Part shown: piece by piece, positions 1-7,728 of the stretch
Layout: the number at the start of each line of letters is the position of its first letter
How positions within the stretch are numbered: position 1 is the stretch's first letter
Origin: Nocardiopsis sp. NRRL B-16309
GTDB taxonomy: Bacteria > Actinomycetota > Actinomycetes > Streptosporangiales > Streptosporangiaceae
Direction: 5' to 3'
Length of the DNA: 63,222 nt
Assembly: GCF_001279585.1 (NCBI RefSeq)
Contig: NZ_LGEC01000091.1
Coordinates: forward strand, 1 to 63,222
Translations under genes and position numbers: made by a program
The notes under the pieces: generated by a model
What the model was told of the DNA's origin: nothing
Seen by the model: the letters and a program-made list of their open reading frames with translations, nothing else
Databases searched by the model: none

Positions 1-139
1 GTCGGTGATGTATGAGGTGCCTTCGCGTGAGGATGTGGGTCAGGTGATCATTACGCGGGAGACGGTGATCGACAACGTGAACCCCACGATCGTGCCGCGT
101 GCCCAGCTGGATGAGGAGCACCAGGAGCGGTCCGCGTAG
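1..139 (+). CDS. clpX: ClpX C-terminal fragment (5' end outside window)
   Basis: Frame 2 from the window edge reads 45 codons ending in TAG. The peptide starts SVMYEVPSREDVGQVIITRE and continues through NVNPTIVPR, which matches the C-terminal small-domain tail of actinobacterial ClpX, the AAA+ unfoldase that feeds ClpP. Only the last helix and tail are present, so the ATPase motifs cannot be checked. In many actinobacteria valS and folC follow clpX; here a gene-free stretch and unrelated genes follow. Identification rests on a short but characteristic tail. Confidence 0.8.
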   Translation, partial: SVMYEVPSREDVGQVIITRETVIDNVNPTIVPRAQLDEEHQERSA

Positions 140-312
140 GGCGCTTCACGCCGGGGCCTTCGTCGTCGCTACTGCCTGGCTCGCAGGCTCGCTGGCGGCA
201 GAGACTCCTCCTGCAGGCACCGGCGCGCCCTACGCTGCGTGCTTTCTTTGGGCCTCCGCTCGTGCCTCGCTTTGGCCCGACCAAACCCCCTGTGGCCCCC
301 TATGCGCAACGG

Positions 313-350
313 CCTACCTCTCACCCCCTGGGACTGAGGTAGGTCGTTTT
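313..350 (+). terminator. Probable clpX terminator
   Basis: Perfect 8-bp stem CCTACCTC (313-320) with GAGGTAGG (336-343), followed at once by TCGTTTT. It lies about 175 bp after the clpX stop, on the expected strand. A U-tract is uncommon in this GC-rich genome. Confidence 0.6.
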
Positions 351-647
351 CGTGCAGCTCCAACCTCCTGGGGTGCAGGCTGGCCTGATCGGCCCGGCGC
401 TCGCGCCGGTACCGTCGCCCGTCATCACCCTCGACGGTCGGCTGCGGCGCAGCCTCTCTGGCTTCCTTCCTCCTCGGGCCGCAGAATACTGGCGCGCTCT
501 GAGCCGACCTCCAGGGGACGCCTTCCACCCCGGGTCCCGTGGCTGTCCACACCGTAAGTGGGGGAGAGGTGGGTTGGCTGTTCCGGGCGGACCTCCCGGG
601 GTGAGGGCAGGTGCGATGCCCTGGGTCGCGCGGGTGAGGTAGGGATC

Positions 648-683
648 GGCCCATGGCTGTCCGCGAGAGCGAGGCCATGGGCC
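648..683 (-). terminator. Terminator of the DUF305 gene
   Basis: Perfect 10-bp inverted repeat GGCCCATGGC (648-657) / GCCATGGGCC (674-683) with a 16-nt loop, just beyond the stop of the minus-strand DUF305 gene. No U-tract is present, as is common in actinobacteria. Confidence 0.6.
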
Positions 684-696
684 TTCCGCGTGGCCG

Positions 697-1404
697 CTAC
701 TCCTCTTCGAGGACCTCGGCCATGCGGTTGATGTCGGCGTTCTGCTCGGCGATGACGTCGTTGGCCATCCGCAGCACCGTGTGGTCCTTGCCCTCTTCGA
801 GGACCTCCTCCGCCATGGTGACGGCGCCCTCGTGGTGGGTCGTCATGAGCTCCACGAAGAGCTGGTCGAAGTCGTCGCCCTCGGCGGCGGCCAGGTCGTC
901 CAGCTCCTCCTCGGTGGCCATGCCGGGCATGTCGTCGTGGTCGACCTCCAGCTGGCAGGTCGGGACCTCACCGCTCTCGTCGTGGTGGGAGCCGTCGCCC
1001 TCCAGTCCGCAGAAGTTCTGGTGGGCCTCGTTCTCCCTGGCCGGGCCGAAGATGTTCTCCTCCAGCCAGCTCTCCATGGCGGTGATCTCGGGGCCCTGCG
1101 CGGCGGAGATGCGGTCAGCGATGCGCTCGATCCCGTCGCGCTCGTAGCGCTCCTCGACCAGGTCGGTCATCTCCAGCGCCTGCCGGTGGTGCTCGATCAT
1201 GTTCACCAGGTAGAACACGTCGGCCTCGTTGTGGCCCTGCTCCTCGGCGAGGGCGGCGATCTGGTCGGCGGTGGCGGGGGAGGCGGACTCGCCCGGGGCG
1301 CCGGGTGCGATGACGTTGCCCGACACCGGTTCCCCGTCGCCGGTGCAGGCCGAGGCTCCGAGCAGTACGAGAGCGGTTCCGGCCGCGAGTGCCAGGCGTC
1401 GCAC
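697..1404 (-). CDS. DUF305 domain lipoprotein
   Basis: A 235-aa exported protein. I chose the GTG at 1404 because GGAGGA precedes it at good spacing and it opens directly into a lipoprotein signal (positive N-terminus, hydrophobic core, lipobox LLGASAC near residue 18); upstream ATGs would only add an Arg/Pro-rich leader. Two DUF305 (ferritin-like, four-helix) motifs are visible: MIEHHRQALEMT in the first half and MTTHHEGAVTMA in the second. The acidic His-rich centre (HHDESGE, DHDDMPGM) could bind metal. The family is associated with envelope and copper-related proteins but has no firm enzymatic role. It is transcribed divergently from the LVIVD genes. Confidence 0.85.
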   Translation of the reverse strand: MRRLALAAGTALVLLGASACTGDGEPVSGNVIAPGAPGESASPATADQIAALAEEQGHNEADVFYLVNMIEHHRQALEMTDLVEERYERDGIERIADRISAAQGPEITAMESWLEENIFGPARENEAHQNFCGLEGDGSHHDESGEVPTCQLEVDHDDMPGMATEEELDDLAAAEGDDFDQLFVELMTTHHEGAVTMAEEVLEEGKDHTVLRMANDVIAEQNADINRMAEVLEEE

Positions 1405-1614
1405 GAATGTCCTCCAGGGTGGGGGTGGCCGGACGGGGGTCCGCGGTGCCGAGTGGACGCGACACCCTGCGGGTTTTCTACTCACTCGGTGGGTGCTTTG
1501 TCCAGCCCTGGGTGCGTGTTGGCGCTGATTCGTTCACCCGTTCGTGACTCGCCGGGCCCGTGGGCGATACGCCTGGGATGTCCGGTGTTGGAGTTTCGCC
1601 TGGTCCGCGAGGGT

Positions 1615-1654
1615 AATAACCAATTGTGTACAGATGATGGCACAGGGTTATTGG
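1615..1654 (+). promoter_or_regulatory. Alternative hairpins in the leader of the first LVIVD gene
   Basis: AATAACC (1615-1621) can pair with GGTTATT (1646-1652), and the overlapping CCAAT (1620-1624) can pair with ATTGG (1650-1654). The two pairings exclude each other and end 2-4 nt before the GGAGG ribosome site at 1656-1660. The loop contains AATTGTGTAC (1622-1631), which recurs before the second LVIVD gene. Confidence 0.4.
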
Positions 1655-1666
1655 CGGAGGTGGGCG

Positions 1667-3025
1667 ATGGTGGCGCTCGACGGGCGGTGTGGGCGCTGGG
1701 GTGTCGCCGGTGCGGTCCTGTGCCTCGCGGCGGGGGGTGTGGGGGCGCCGCCGGTGTGGGCCGGGGACGTCACCGGGAGCGGTGTGGAGCACGTGGCGAA
1801 CATGCCCAAGCCCGAGGCGCTCACCGACACGTTCAACTCCGACCTCGCGTTCACGGGCGACCACGTGATCGGCGGCAACTACGGCGGCTTCGTCGTCTAC
1901 GACGTCTCCGAGCCGGAGCGGCCCGAGATCGTCTCCGAGGTGGTCTGTCCCGGCGGTCAGGGCGACGTGTCCGTGAGCGGCGACCTGCTGTACTTCTCCG
2001 TGGACTACCCGCGGGCGAGCGACGAGTGCGGCGCGCCGGCGGTGTCGCCCTCCGATCCGGACGGGTTCGAGGGCGTCCGGATCTTCGACATCTCGGACAA
2101 GGCGGCGCCCGAGTACGTGGCGGCGGTGCGCACCGACTGCGGTTCGCACACCAACACGCTCGTTCCGGGCGCGGACGGTGAGAGCGACGTGGTCTACGTG
2201 TCCTCGTACTCGCCCTCGGAGCGGTTCCCGAACTGCCGGCCGCCGCACGACAGGATCGCGGTCATCGAGGTCGCGCACGACACCCCGGAGGAGGCCGCCG
2301 TGGTCGACGAGCCCGTGCTCTTCCCCGACGGGGGAGAGGCGAGCACCACGGGCTGCCACGACATCACCGCCTATCCGGAACGCGGCGTGGCCGCCGCGGC
2401 CTGTCTGGGCGACGGCCTGCTGCTGGACATCACCGACCCCCTGGCGCCCGTGGTGGTCGAGCGGGTGTGGGACGCCAACTTCGTGTTCTGGCACTCGGCC
2501 ACGTTCACCAACGACGCCCGGCACGTGGTCTTCACCGACGAACTCGGCGGCGGCGGGGCGGCGACCTGTTCGGCGGAGATCGGGCCCGAACGCGGCGCCG
2601 ACGCGGTGTACGCGCTCGACCACGGCGAGGACCCGAAACTCGACTTCCGGAGCTACTACAAACTGCCGCGTCACCAGACCGAAACGGAGAACTGTGTGGC
2701 CCACAATGGCTCGCTGATCCCCGTTCCCGGCCATGACTACTTCGTACAGTCCTGGTACCAGGGCGGAGTCTCCGTCATCGACCTGGGCGATCCCGCCGCT
2801 CCCCGGGAGATCGGCCACTTCGACCGCGGCCCCTGGGATCCCGCGCGTCTGGCCACGGCCGGGTCGTGGTCGGCGTACTACTACAACGGCCACGTCTATT
2901 CATCGGACATCCGACACGGCCTCGACGTGCTCAGGCTCACCGACCCCCGGCTGGAGGGGGCCGAGTCGGTCGTCATGACGGAGTTCAACCCGCAGTCGCA
3001 GCCCGTCCTGCCACCGGAACGGTGA
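1667..3025 (+). CDS. Secreted LVIVD-repeat (beta-propeller-like) protein 1
   Basis: 452 aa. The ATG at 1667 is preceded by GGAGG at 6 nt and begins a Sec signal (GVAGAVLCLAAGGVG, cleavage near VWAGD); upstream in-frame starts lack these. The mature part is built of LVIVD-type repeats, each roughly D-L-x-F-x-G-D ... V-Y-D-V-S-x-P-x-x-P-E-I, for example FVVYDVSEPERPEIVSE, VRIFDISDKAAPEYV and LLLDITDPLAPVVVE. These repeats form bladed propellers and no catalytic motif is known for the family. Cysteines are conserved across the three paralogues (VCPGGQGDVS, RTDCGSHTNT, TGCHDIT), suggesting extracellular disulfides. Unlike copies 2 and 3 it lacks the C-terminal GRGHGR tail. Substrate unknown. Confidence 0.85.
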   Translation: MVALDGRCGRWGVAGAVLCLAAGGVGAPPVWAGDVTGSGVEHVANMPKPEALTDTFNSDLAFTGDHVIGGNYGGFVVYDVSEPERPEIVSEVVCPGGQGDVSVSGDLLYFSVDYPRASDECGAPAVSPSDPDGFEGVRIFDISDKAAPEYVAAVRTDCGSHTNTLVPGADGESDVVYVSSYSPSERFPNCRPPHDRIAVIEVAHDTPEEAAVVDEPVLFPDGGEASTTGCHDITAYPERGVAAAACLGDGLLLDITDPLAPVVVERVWDANFVFWHSATFTNDARHVVFTDELGGGGAATCSAEIGPERGADAVYALDHGEDPKLDFRSYYKLPRHQTETENCVAHNGSLIPVPGHDYFVQSWYQGGVSVIDLGDPAAPREIGHFDRGPWDPARLATAGSWSAYYYNGHVYSSDIRHGLDVLRLTDPRLEGAESVVMTEFNPQSQPVLPPER

Positions 3026-3199
3026 CGCCGCGGCGGAGCGGCGCGCGGGCCGCCCGGCGGGCCCGTGGTGGCCCGCGCGGCCCCGTTCGCGGGGGCCGGG
3101 GCCCGCCGCCCTAGGCACTGTGTGTAGTCGGATCAGGTCAGGGCGGCAGGATGTTAACTGTCATGTTTCTTTCGTCTCCCCCTATACATATTGATGTTG

Positions 3200-3209
3200 A
3201 ATTGTGTAC
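3200..3209 (+). promoter_or_regulatory. AATTGTGTAC motif upstream of LVIVD gene 2
   Basis: The same 10-mer occurs at 1622-1631 before LVIVD gene 1. It ends 35 bp before the start codon there and 39 bp before it here. The surrounding 3150-3235 stretch is the most AT-rich DNA in this part of the window (CCTATACATATTG nearby), as expected of a promoter. The third paralogue lacks the motif. Confidence 0.45.
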
Positions 3210-3248
3210 GTTCTTCCTGCTTCGCTCCAAACTGCATCAGGAGTACAC

Positions 3249-4658
3249 ATGGCGTCATCCCCCACCTCCCCCCGGGCCCGACGGAGGCGTGGAGCCGCGG
3301 TCGCCCTCACCGGCGCCGCGGCCCTCCTCGTCGGCCTCCTGGCCCCCTCGGCGGCCGCCGCCGACGACTTCGTGAGCGACGCGGAGACCAGTGACAACGT
3401 CACGCACGTCGCCAACATCCCCAAGACCGAGGTGATGGGCAGCGGCTTCAACTCCGACCTCGCCTTCTCGGGCGACTACGCCATCGGCGGCAACTACAAC
3501 GGCTTCGTCATCTACGACATCTCCGAGCCGGAGCGGCCCGAGATCGTCTCCGAGGTCCTGTGCCCCGGCGGTCAGGGCGACGTGTCGGTCAGCGGCGACC
3601 TGCTCTACTTCTCGGTCGACTACGCGCGCGCCAACGAGGACTGCGGAGCGCCGGCCGTGCCCACCTCGGACCCGGACGGGTTCGAGGGCATCCGCGTGTT
3701 CGACATCTCCGACAAGGCGGCTCCGGAGTACGTGACGGCGGTGCGCACCGACTGCGGTTCGCACACCAACACGCTCGTCCCGAGCGAGGACGGCGAGTAC
3801 GACTACGTCTACGTGTCCTCCTACTCGCCCTCGTCGAACTTCCCGAACTGCCAGCCGCCGCACGACAAGATCTCGGTCATCGAGATCCCCGTGGACGACC
3901 CGGCCTCGGCGGCGGTCGTGGAGGAGCCGGTGCTCTTCCCGGACGGCGGCAACAGCGGCACGGCCGGCTGCCACGACATCACGGCCTACCCGGAGAAGGG
4001 CATCGCGGCCGGCGCCTGCATGGGCGACGGCATCCTGATGGACATCTCCGACCCGGCGCACCCCGTGGTCACCGACGTCGTCCGCGACCCGAACTTCGCG
4101 TTCTGGCACTCGGCGACCTTCACCAACAACGCCGACACGGTCATGTTCACCGACGAGCTCGGCGGCGGTGGCGGCGCCATCTGCACCGACGAGTACGGCA
4201 CCGAGCGCGGCGCCGACGCGATCTACGGGATCGGCGGCAGCGACGCGGAGCCCGAGCTGGCCTTCGAGGGCTACTTCAAGATCCCGCGCCTGCAGTCCGA
4301 GACCGAGAACTGCGTGGCGCACAACGGCTCGCTGATCCCGGTCCCCGGCCGCAACTTCTTCGTGCAGTCCTGGTACCAGGGCGGCGTGTCGGTGATCGAC
4401 TTCAACGACTCCACCGACCCGAGGGAGATCGGCCACTTCGACCGCGACCCCATCGATGAGGACTCCCTCGTCCTGGGCGGCTCCTGGTCGGCCTACTACT
4501 ACAACGGCTACGTCTACTCCTCCGACATCACCCGCGGCCTGGACGTCCTGCGCCTGGAGGACCCGCGCATGCGCGTGGCCGAACAGGTCCACATGGACGA
4601 GTTCAACCCGCAGTCCCAGCCCGGCTACCGGCCCGGGCGGGGCCACGGTCGCGGCTGA
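3249..4658 (+). CDS. Secreted LVIVD-repeat protein 2
   Basis: 469 aa. The ATG at 3249 follows CAGGAG and starts an n-region with five arginines, then AAVALTGAAALLVGLLAPSAAAA, a signal peptide cleaved near AAADD. The body is collinear with the first paralogue: FVIYDISEPERPEIVSE, VRVFDISDKAAPEYV, ILMDISDPAHPVVTD, FWHSATFTNNADTVMFTDELGGGGG and NCVAHNGSLIPVPG. It ends in a basic GYRPGRGHGRG tail. It has its own AT-rich promoter region and a strong terminator, so it is probably monocistronic. Role unknown; propeller folds usually bind ligands or partner proteins outside the cell. Confidence 0.85.
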   Translation: MASSPTSPRARRRRGAAVALTGAAALLVGLLAPSAAAADDFVSDAETSDNVTHVANIPKTEVMGSGFNSDLAFSGDYAIGGNYNGFVIYDISEPERPEIVSEVLCPGGQGDVSVSGDLLYFSVDYARANEDCGAPAVPTSDPDGFEGIRVFDISDKAAPEYVTAVRTDCGSHTNTLVPSEDGEYDYVYVSSYSPSSNFPNCQPPHDKISVIEIPVDDPASAAVVEEPVLFPDGGNSGTAGCHDITAYPEKGIAAGACMGDGILMDISDPAHPVVTDVVRDPNFAFWHSATFTNNADTVMFTDELGGGGGAICTDEYGTERGADAIYGIGGSDAEPELAFEGYFKIPRLQSETENCVAHNGSLIPVPGRNFFVQSWYQGGVSVIDFNDSTDPREIGHFDRDPIDEDSLVLGGSWSAYYYNGYVYSSDITRGLDVLRLEDPRMRVAEQVHMDEFNPQSQPGYRPGRGHGRG

Positions 4659-4667
4659 CCGGCGCAC

Positions 4668-4703
4668 GCCCCGGCCGCCGCGCACCCCCGCGGCGGCCGG
4701 GGC
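4668..4703 (+). terminator. Terminator after LVIVD gene 2
   Basis: Perfect 15-bp stem (4668-4682 with 4689-4703) closing a 6-nt loop CACCCC, starting 10 bp after the stop codon. Confidence 0.8.
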
Positions 4704-4813
4704 ATCCGACTCTGATCCGCCCGGCCGCGCGCCGGGAGGAGGGAGGGGGCCACGGCCCTGACCACGCCGTGGCCCCGATGCGTTCACCACCCCCAACGCA
4801 CACAGGAGTGCCC

Positions 4814-6244
4814 ATGCCCCCTTCACCCTCCCGCGCGGCACGCGGAAGGCCGCGGCGATCGACCGCCGTGGCCCTCGCGGCGGCGGCCACGCTGGCGGTC
4901 GGACTGCTCGGTCCGGGCGTCGCGTCCGCCGACACGGTCCCGCCCGCGGACGACATCTCCAGCGACAACGTCACCCACGTGACCAACGTGCCCAAGCCCG
5001 AAGCCGTGAGCAGCGTCAACTCGGACCTCGCGTTCTCGGGTGACTACGCCATCGGCGGCAACTACGACGGCTTCGTCATCTACGACATCTCCGAGCCGGA
5101 GCGGCCCGAGATCGTCTCCGAGGTGGTCTGCCCCGGCGGTCAGGGCGACGTGTCGGTCAGCGGCGACCTGCTCTACTTCTCCGTCGACTACGCGCGCGCC
5201 AACGAGGACTGCGGCGCGCCGGCCGTGCCCACCTCGGACCCGGACGGGTTCGAGGGCATCCGGGTCTTCGACATCTCCGACAAGGCGGCTCCGGAGTACG
5301 TGTCCGCGGTGCGCACCGACTGCGGTTCGCACACCAACACGCTCGTCCCGAGCAAGGACGGCGAGAGCGACCTGCTCTACGTGTCGTCCTACTCGCCCAG
5401 GGAGAGCTTCCCGAACTGCCAGCCGCCGCACGACAGCATCTCGATCATCGAGGTGCCGCACGACGCACCGGAGGACGCGGCGGTCGTCAACGAGCCGGTC
5501 CTGTTCCCGGACGGCGGCAACCACGACCAGGACAACCTGCTCCTGCCGACGCAGGGCTGCCACGACATCACCGTGTTCGCGGAGAAGGACATCGCGGCCG
5601 GCGCCTGCATGGGCGACGGCGTCCTCATGGACATCTCCGACCCGGTGAACCCGGTCGTCACCGAGCGGATCCAGGACCCGAACTTCGCGTTCTGGCACTC
5701 GGCGACCTTCACCAACAACGCCGAGACGGTCATGTTCACCGACGAGCTCGGCGGCGGTGGCGCCCCCACCTGCACCGAGGAGATCGGCCCCGAGCGCGGC
5801 GCCGACGCGATCTACGAGATCGGCGGCACCGACGCGGAGCCGGAGCTGGACTTCGCCAGCTACTTCAAGATCGAGCGCCACCAGGGCGACCAGATCTGCG
5901 TGGCGCACAACGGCTCGCTGATCCCGGTCCCCGGCCGCGACTACTTCGTGCAGTCCTGGTACCAGGGCGGCGTGTCGGTGATCGACTTCAACGACCCGAC
6001 CGACCCGAAGGAGATCGGCTACTTCGACATGGACTCCCGTGTCGAGGAGGGTGTGCGTGACAACGACACCTGGTCGACCTACTACTACAACGGCTACGTG
6101 TTCTCCTCCGACATCGAGCGGGGCATCGACGTGCTCCGCCTGGACGACCCGCGCCTGCGCGCGGCCGAACAGGTCCACATGGACGAGTTCAACCCGCAGT
6201 CCCAGCCGGGCTACCGTCCCGGACGAGGCCACGGCCGCGACTAG
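4814..6244 (+). CDS. Secreted LVIVD-repeat protein 3
   Basis: 476 aa. The ATG at 4814 follows CAGGAG at 5 nt and opens a twin-arginine-containing n-region and the hydrophobic core VALAAAATLAVGLLGPGVASA. Mature sequence is very close to copy 2 and carries a small insertion around residue 235 (NHDQDNLLLPT). Repeats include FVIYDISEPERPEIVSE, VRVFDISDKAAPEYV and VLMDISDPVNPVVTE. The C-terminal GRGHGRD tail is shared with copy 2, so copies 2 and 3 are the most recent duplicates. The upstream region lacks the AATTGTGTAC motif of the other two copies, suggesting different control or read-through from copy 2. Confidence 0.85.
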   Translation: MPPSPSRAARGRPRRSTAVALAAAATLAVGLLGPGVASADTVPPADDISSDNVTHVTNVPKPEAVSSVNSDLAFSGDYAIGGNYDGFVIYDISEPERPEIVSEVVCPGGQGDVSVSGDLLYFSVDYARANEDCGAPAVPTSDPDGFEGIRVFDISDKAAPEYVSAVRTDCGSHTNTLVPSKDGESDLLYVSSYSPRESFPNCQPPHDSISIIEVPHDAPEDAAVVNEPVLFPDGGNHDQDNLLLPTQGCHDITVFAEKDIAAGACMGDGVLMDISDPVNPVVTERIQDPNFAFWHSATFTNNAETVMFTDELGGGGAPTCTEEIGPERGADAIYEIGGTDAEPELDFASYFKIERHQGDQICVAHNGSLIPVPGRDYFVQSWYQGGVSVIDFNDPTDPKEIGYFDMDSRVEEGVRDNDTWSTYYYNGYVFSSDIERGIDVLRLDDPRLRAAEQVHMDEFNPQSQPGYRPGRGHGRD

Positions 6245-6275
6245 CGCCTGACGACCGGCCCCGTGGAGGGGCACG

Positions 6276-6305
6276 GGGGTCCGGGGGCACACGCCCCCGG
6301 GCCCC
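6276..6305. terminator. Bidirectional terminator between LVIVD gene 3 and the FolC-like gene
   Basis: 13-bp stem (6276-6288 with 6293-6305, one G-T pair) around an ACAC loop, in the convergent gap between a plus-strand and a minus-strand gene. Confidence 0.75.
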
Positions 6306-6358
6306 TTCGCCGTTCCGGCCGGTCGCGGCCGACCGCCGTGGCGGCCGTGCCCGCGGCC

Positions 6359-7618
6359 TCAGCTCCGGACGGTGTCGAAGAGCCGGTCGGTCGGGGCCCG
6401 GACGGCCTCCAGGACGCGGCCGGTGAAGTACACCGTGCCCAGCGCCAGCACCCGGTCCCCCAACCCTGCCAGGAGGGCGGGGGACAGGTCCTCGGCCGCG
6501 ATGGTCCGCCAGTGGCCGGGCAGGGCCCGCTCGAACCTCAGGTGGGCCTCCGGCAGGACGACGGTCGTCACCGGCAGGTCGCCCAGCGACTCCACGACCC
6601 CGGAGACGTCCTTGTGGTCGGGCAGGCACAGCAGGACGTGGTCCACCCCGCCCCACACCCCGCGGGCGTGGTCCAGCGCCGCCGCGACCCCGGTGCCGTT
6701 GATCGCCGAGTCCACCACGACCTCCGCCGACGGGCTCCCGGGCACGCCGTGGCGGGACAGCCGGGCCGGCAGGCGCACGGTGCCCAGCACCTCGTGCAGG
6801 CGCTCGGCGGAGGGGCGGGGCCGGCCCAGGACGTCCAGCGCGCGCAGGGCCGCCGCCGTCCCCAGGACCCCCGAGGCCGCCGACAGGCCGGGCGGGCGCA
6901 GCTCGGGCGGCGGCTCGGTGCCGGGAACGGCCGGGTCCGCGGTCTCGGCGACCACGCGCCCGTCGGTGGCCTGGGCCAGCGCCTGCGCCATCGCCTCGGC
7001 CACCTCCCCGGTCTGCGGGAGCGTCACCAGGGCCCGCGTGCGCGGACCGGCCACACGGGCCTTCTCGCGCGCGATCTCCGGAACGGTGTCGCCCAGCACC
7101 CCCAGGTGCTCGCCGAAGACCGTGCTCATCGCCACCACGTCCGGCCCGATGAGGCGGAGCTCGTCGCGGTGCCCGCCCGCCCCCGCCTCCAGGACGCACA
7201 CGTCGGCGCCCACGTCGCGGGCGCGCAGCAGCGCGGCGATCAGGAACAGTCCGCTCGGAGCCAGGTGGCCGCCGGTCTCGCGCACCGACGGCAGGCGCCG
7301 GCGGGCGGCGTCGATCCGCTCGCCCAGCGCGTCCATCTCCTCGTCGGTCACCGACGTGCCGTCCACCCGCACGCGCTCGCGGTAGGACCGGAAGCTCGGC
7401 CCGGTGGCCAGGACGGTCCGCAGCCCGGCGGCGCCCAGCACCGCGGCGGCGCAGGTCGCGGTGCTGCCCTTGCCCTTGGAGCCGACCACGCCCAGGACCG
7501 GCAGGGCGTCCGGATCCAGGTCGAGGACGCGCATGAGGGCGGCGGCGCGGTCCAGGCTGCGGGTCTGGCCGGGGCGCCGGTCCGCCCACTCGGAGAAGAA
7601 CGGGTCAAGGAATCGCAT
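6359..7618 (-). CDS. FolC-like Mur-ligase-family paralogue
   Basis: 419 aa, divergent from true folC. The Mur ligase P-loop is intact (GSKGKGST, residues 46-53), followed by a central domain with VLEAGAGGHRDELR where FolC has an E-G-GG-R-DATN block, and by AREKARV at the position of the catalytic lysine segment. The C-terminal domain retains VVVDSAINGTGV where FolC has a D-A-A-H-N-P block. It therefore looks like an ATP-dependent amide ligase with altered substrate recognition rather than a second folylpolyglutamate synthase. A -10 box CATACT (7625-7630, minus strand) lies 6 nt before the ATG, so the mRNA is probably leaderless. Confidence 0.75.
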   Translation of the reverse strand: MRFLDPFFSEWADRRPGQTRSLDRAAALMRVLDLDPDALPVLGVVGSKGKGSTATCAAAVLGAAGLRTVLATGPSFRSYRERVRVDGTSVTDEEMDALGERIDAARRRLPSVRETGGHLAPSGLFLIAALLRARDVGADVCVLEAGAGGHRDELRLIGPDVVAMSTVFGEHLGVLGDTVPEIAREKARVAGPRTRALVTLPQTGEVAEAMAQALAQATDGRVVAETADPAVPGTEPPPELRPPGLSAASGVLGTAAALRALDVLGRPRPSAERLHEVLGTVRLPARLSRHGVPGSPSAEVVVDSAINGTGVAAALDHARGVWGGVDHVLLCLPDHKDVSGVVESLGDLPVTTVVLPEAHLRFERALPGHWRTIAAEDLSPALLAGLGDRVLALGTVYFTGRVLEAVRAPTDRLFDTVRS

Positions 7619-7624
7619 GCTCCA

Positions 7625-7630
7625 AGTATG
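7625..7630 (-). promoter_or_regulatory. -10 box, leaderless FolC-like gene
   Basis: CATACT on the minus strand, 6 nt before the start codon at 7618, with no ribosome-binding site between. Confidence 0.5.
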
Positions 7631-7688
7631 GTCTCCGTGATTTCCGCCGTCGCACCCCGGCTCGGAGCCCGGGCGCAGGTCGGGGCGC

Positions 7689-7708
7689 GTACACTGGCGC
7701 GGGTGTAC
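7689..7708 (+). promoter_or_regulatory. folC promoter with GTACAC-N8-GTGTAC palindrome
   Basis: TACACT (7690-7695) is a good -10 candidate about 33 nt before the folC start. It sits inside an inverted repeat GTACAC (7689-7694) / GTGTAC (7703-7708) that would cover the -10 box and start site. Confidence 0.45.
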
Positions 7709-7728
7709 ACCCCTACGACCGACACGCC

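Larger units (their letters stand above)
140..690. other. 550-bp gene-free structured region after clpX
   Basis: No reading frame here has a credible start or actinobacterial codon pattern, although a 169-codon minus-strand frame is open. The stretch is rich in short perfect stems: 313-320 with 336-343, 394-400 with 403-409 (CCGGCGC/GCGCCGG), 605-609 with 617-621, and 648-657 with 674-683. Base composition is less GC-extreme than the neighbouring genes. It could be a long double 3' region, a structured RNA or a dispersed intergenic repeat; I could not match it to RNase P RNA, tmRNA or SRP RNA. Confidence 0.4.

Noticed and set aside
169..678. Open 169-codon minus-strand frame downstream of clpX
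   Set aside because: No ribosome site, atypical composition, covers terminator stems and resembles no protein family; open frames of this length are common in high-GC DNA.
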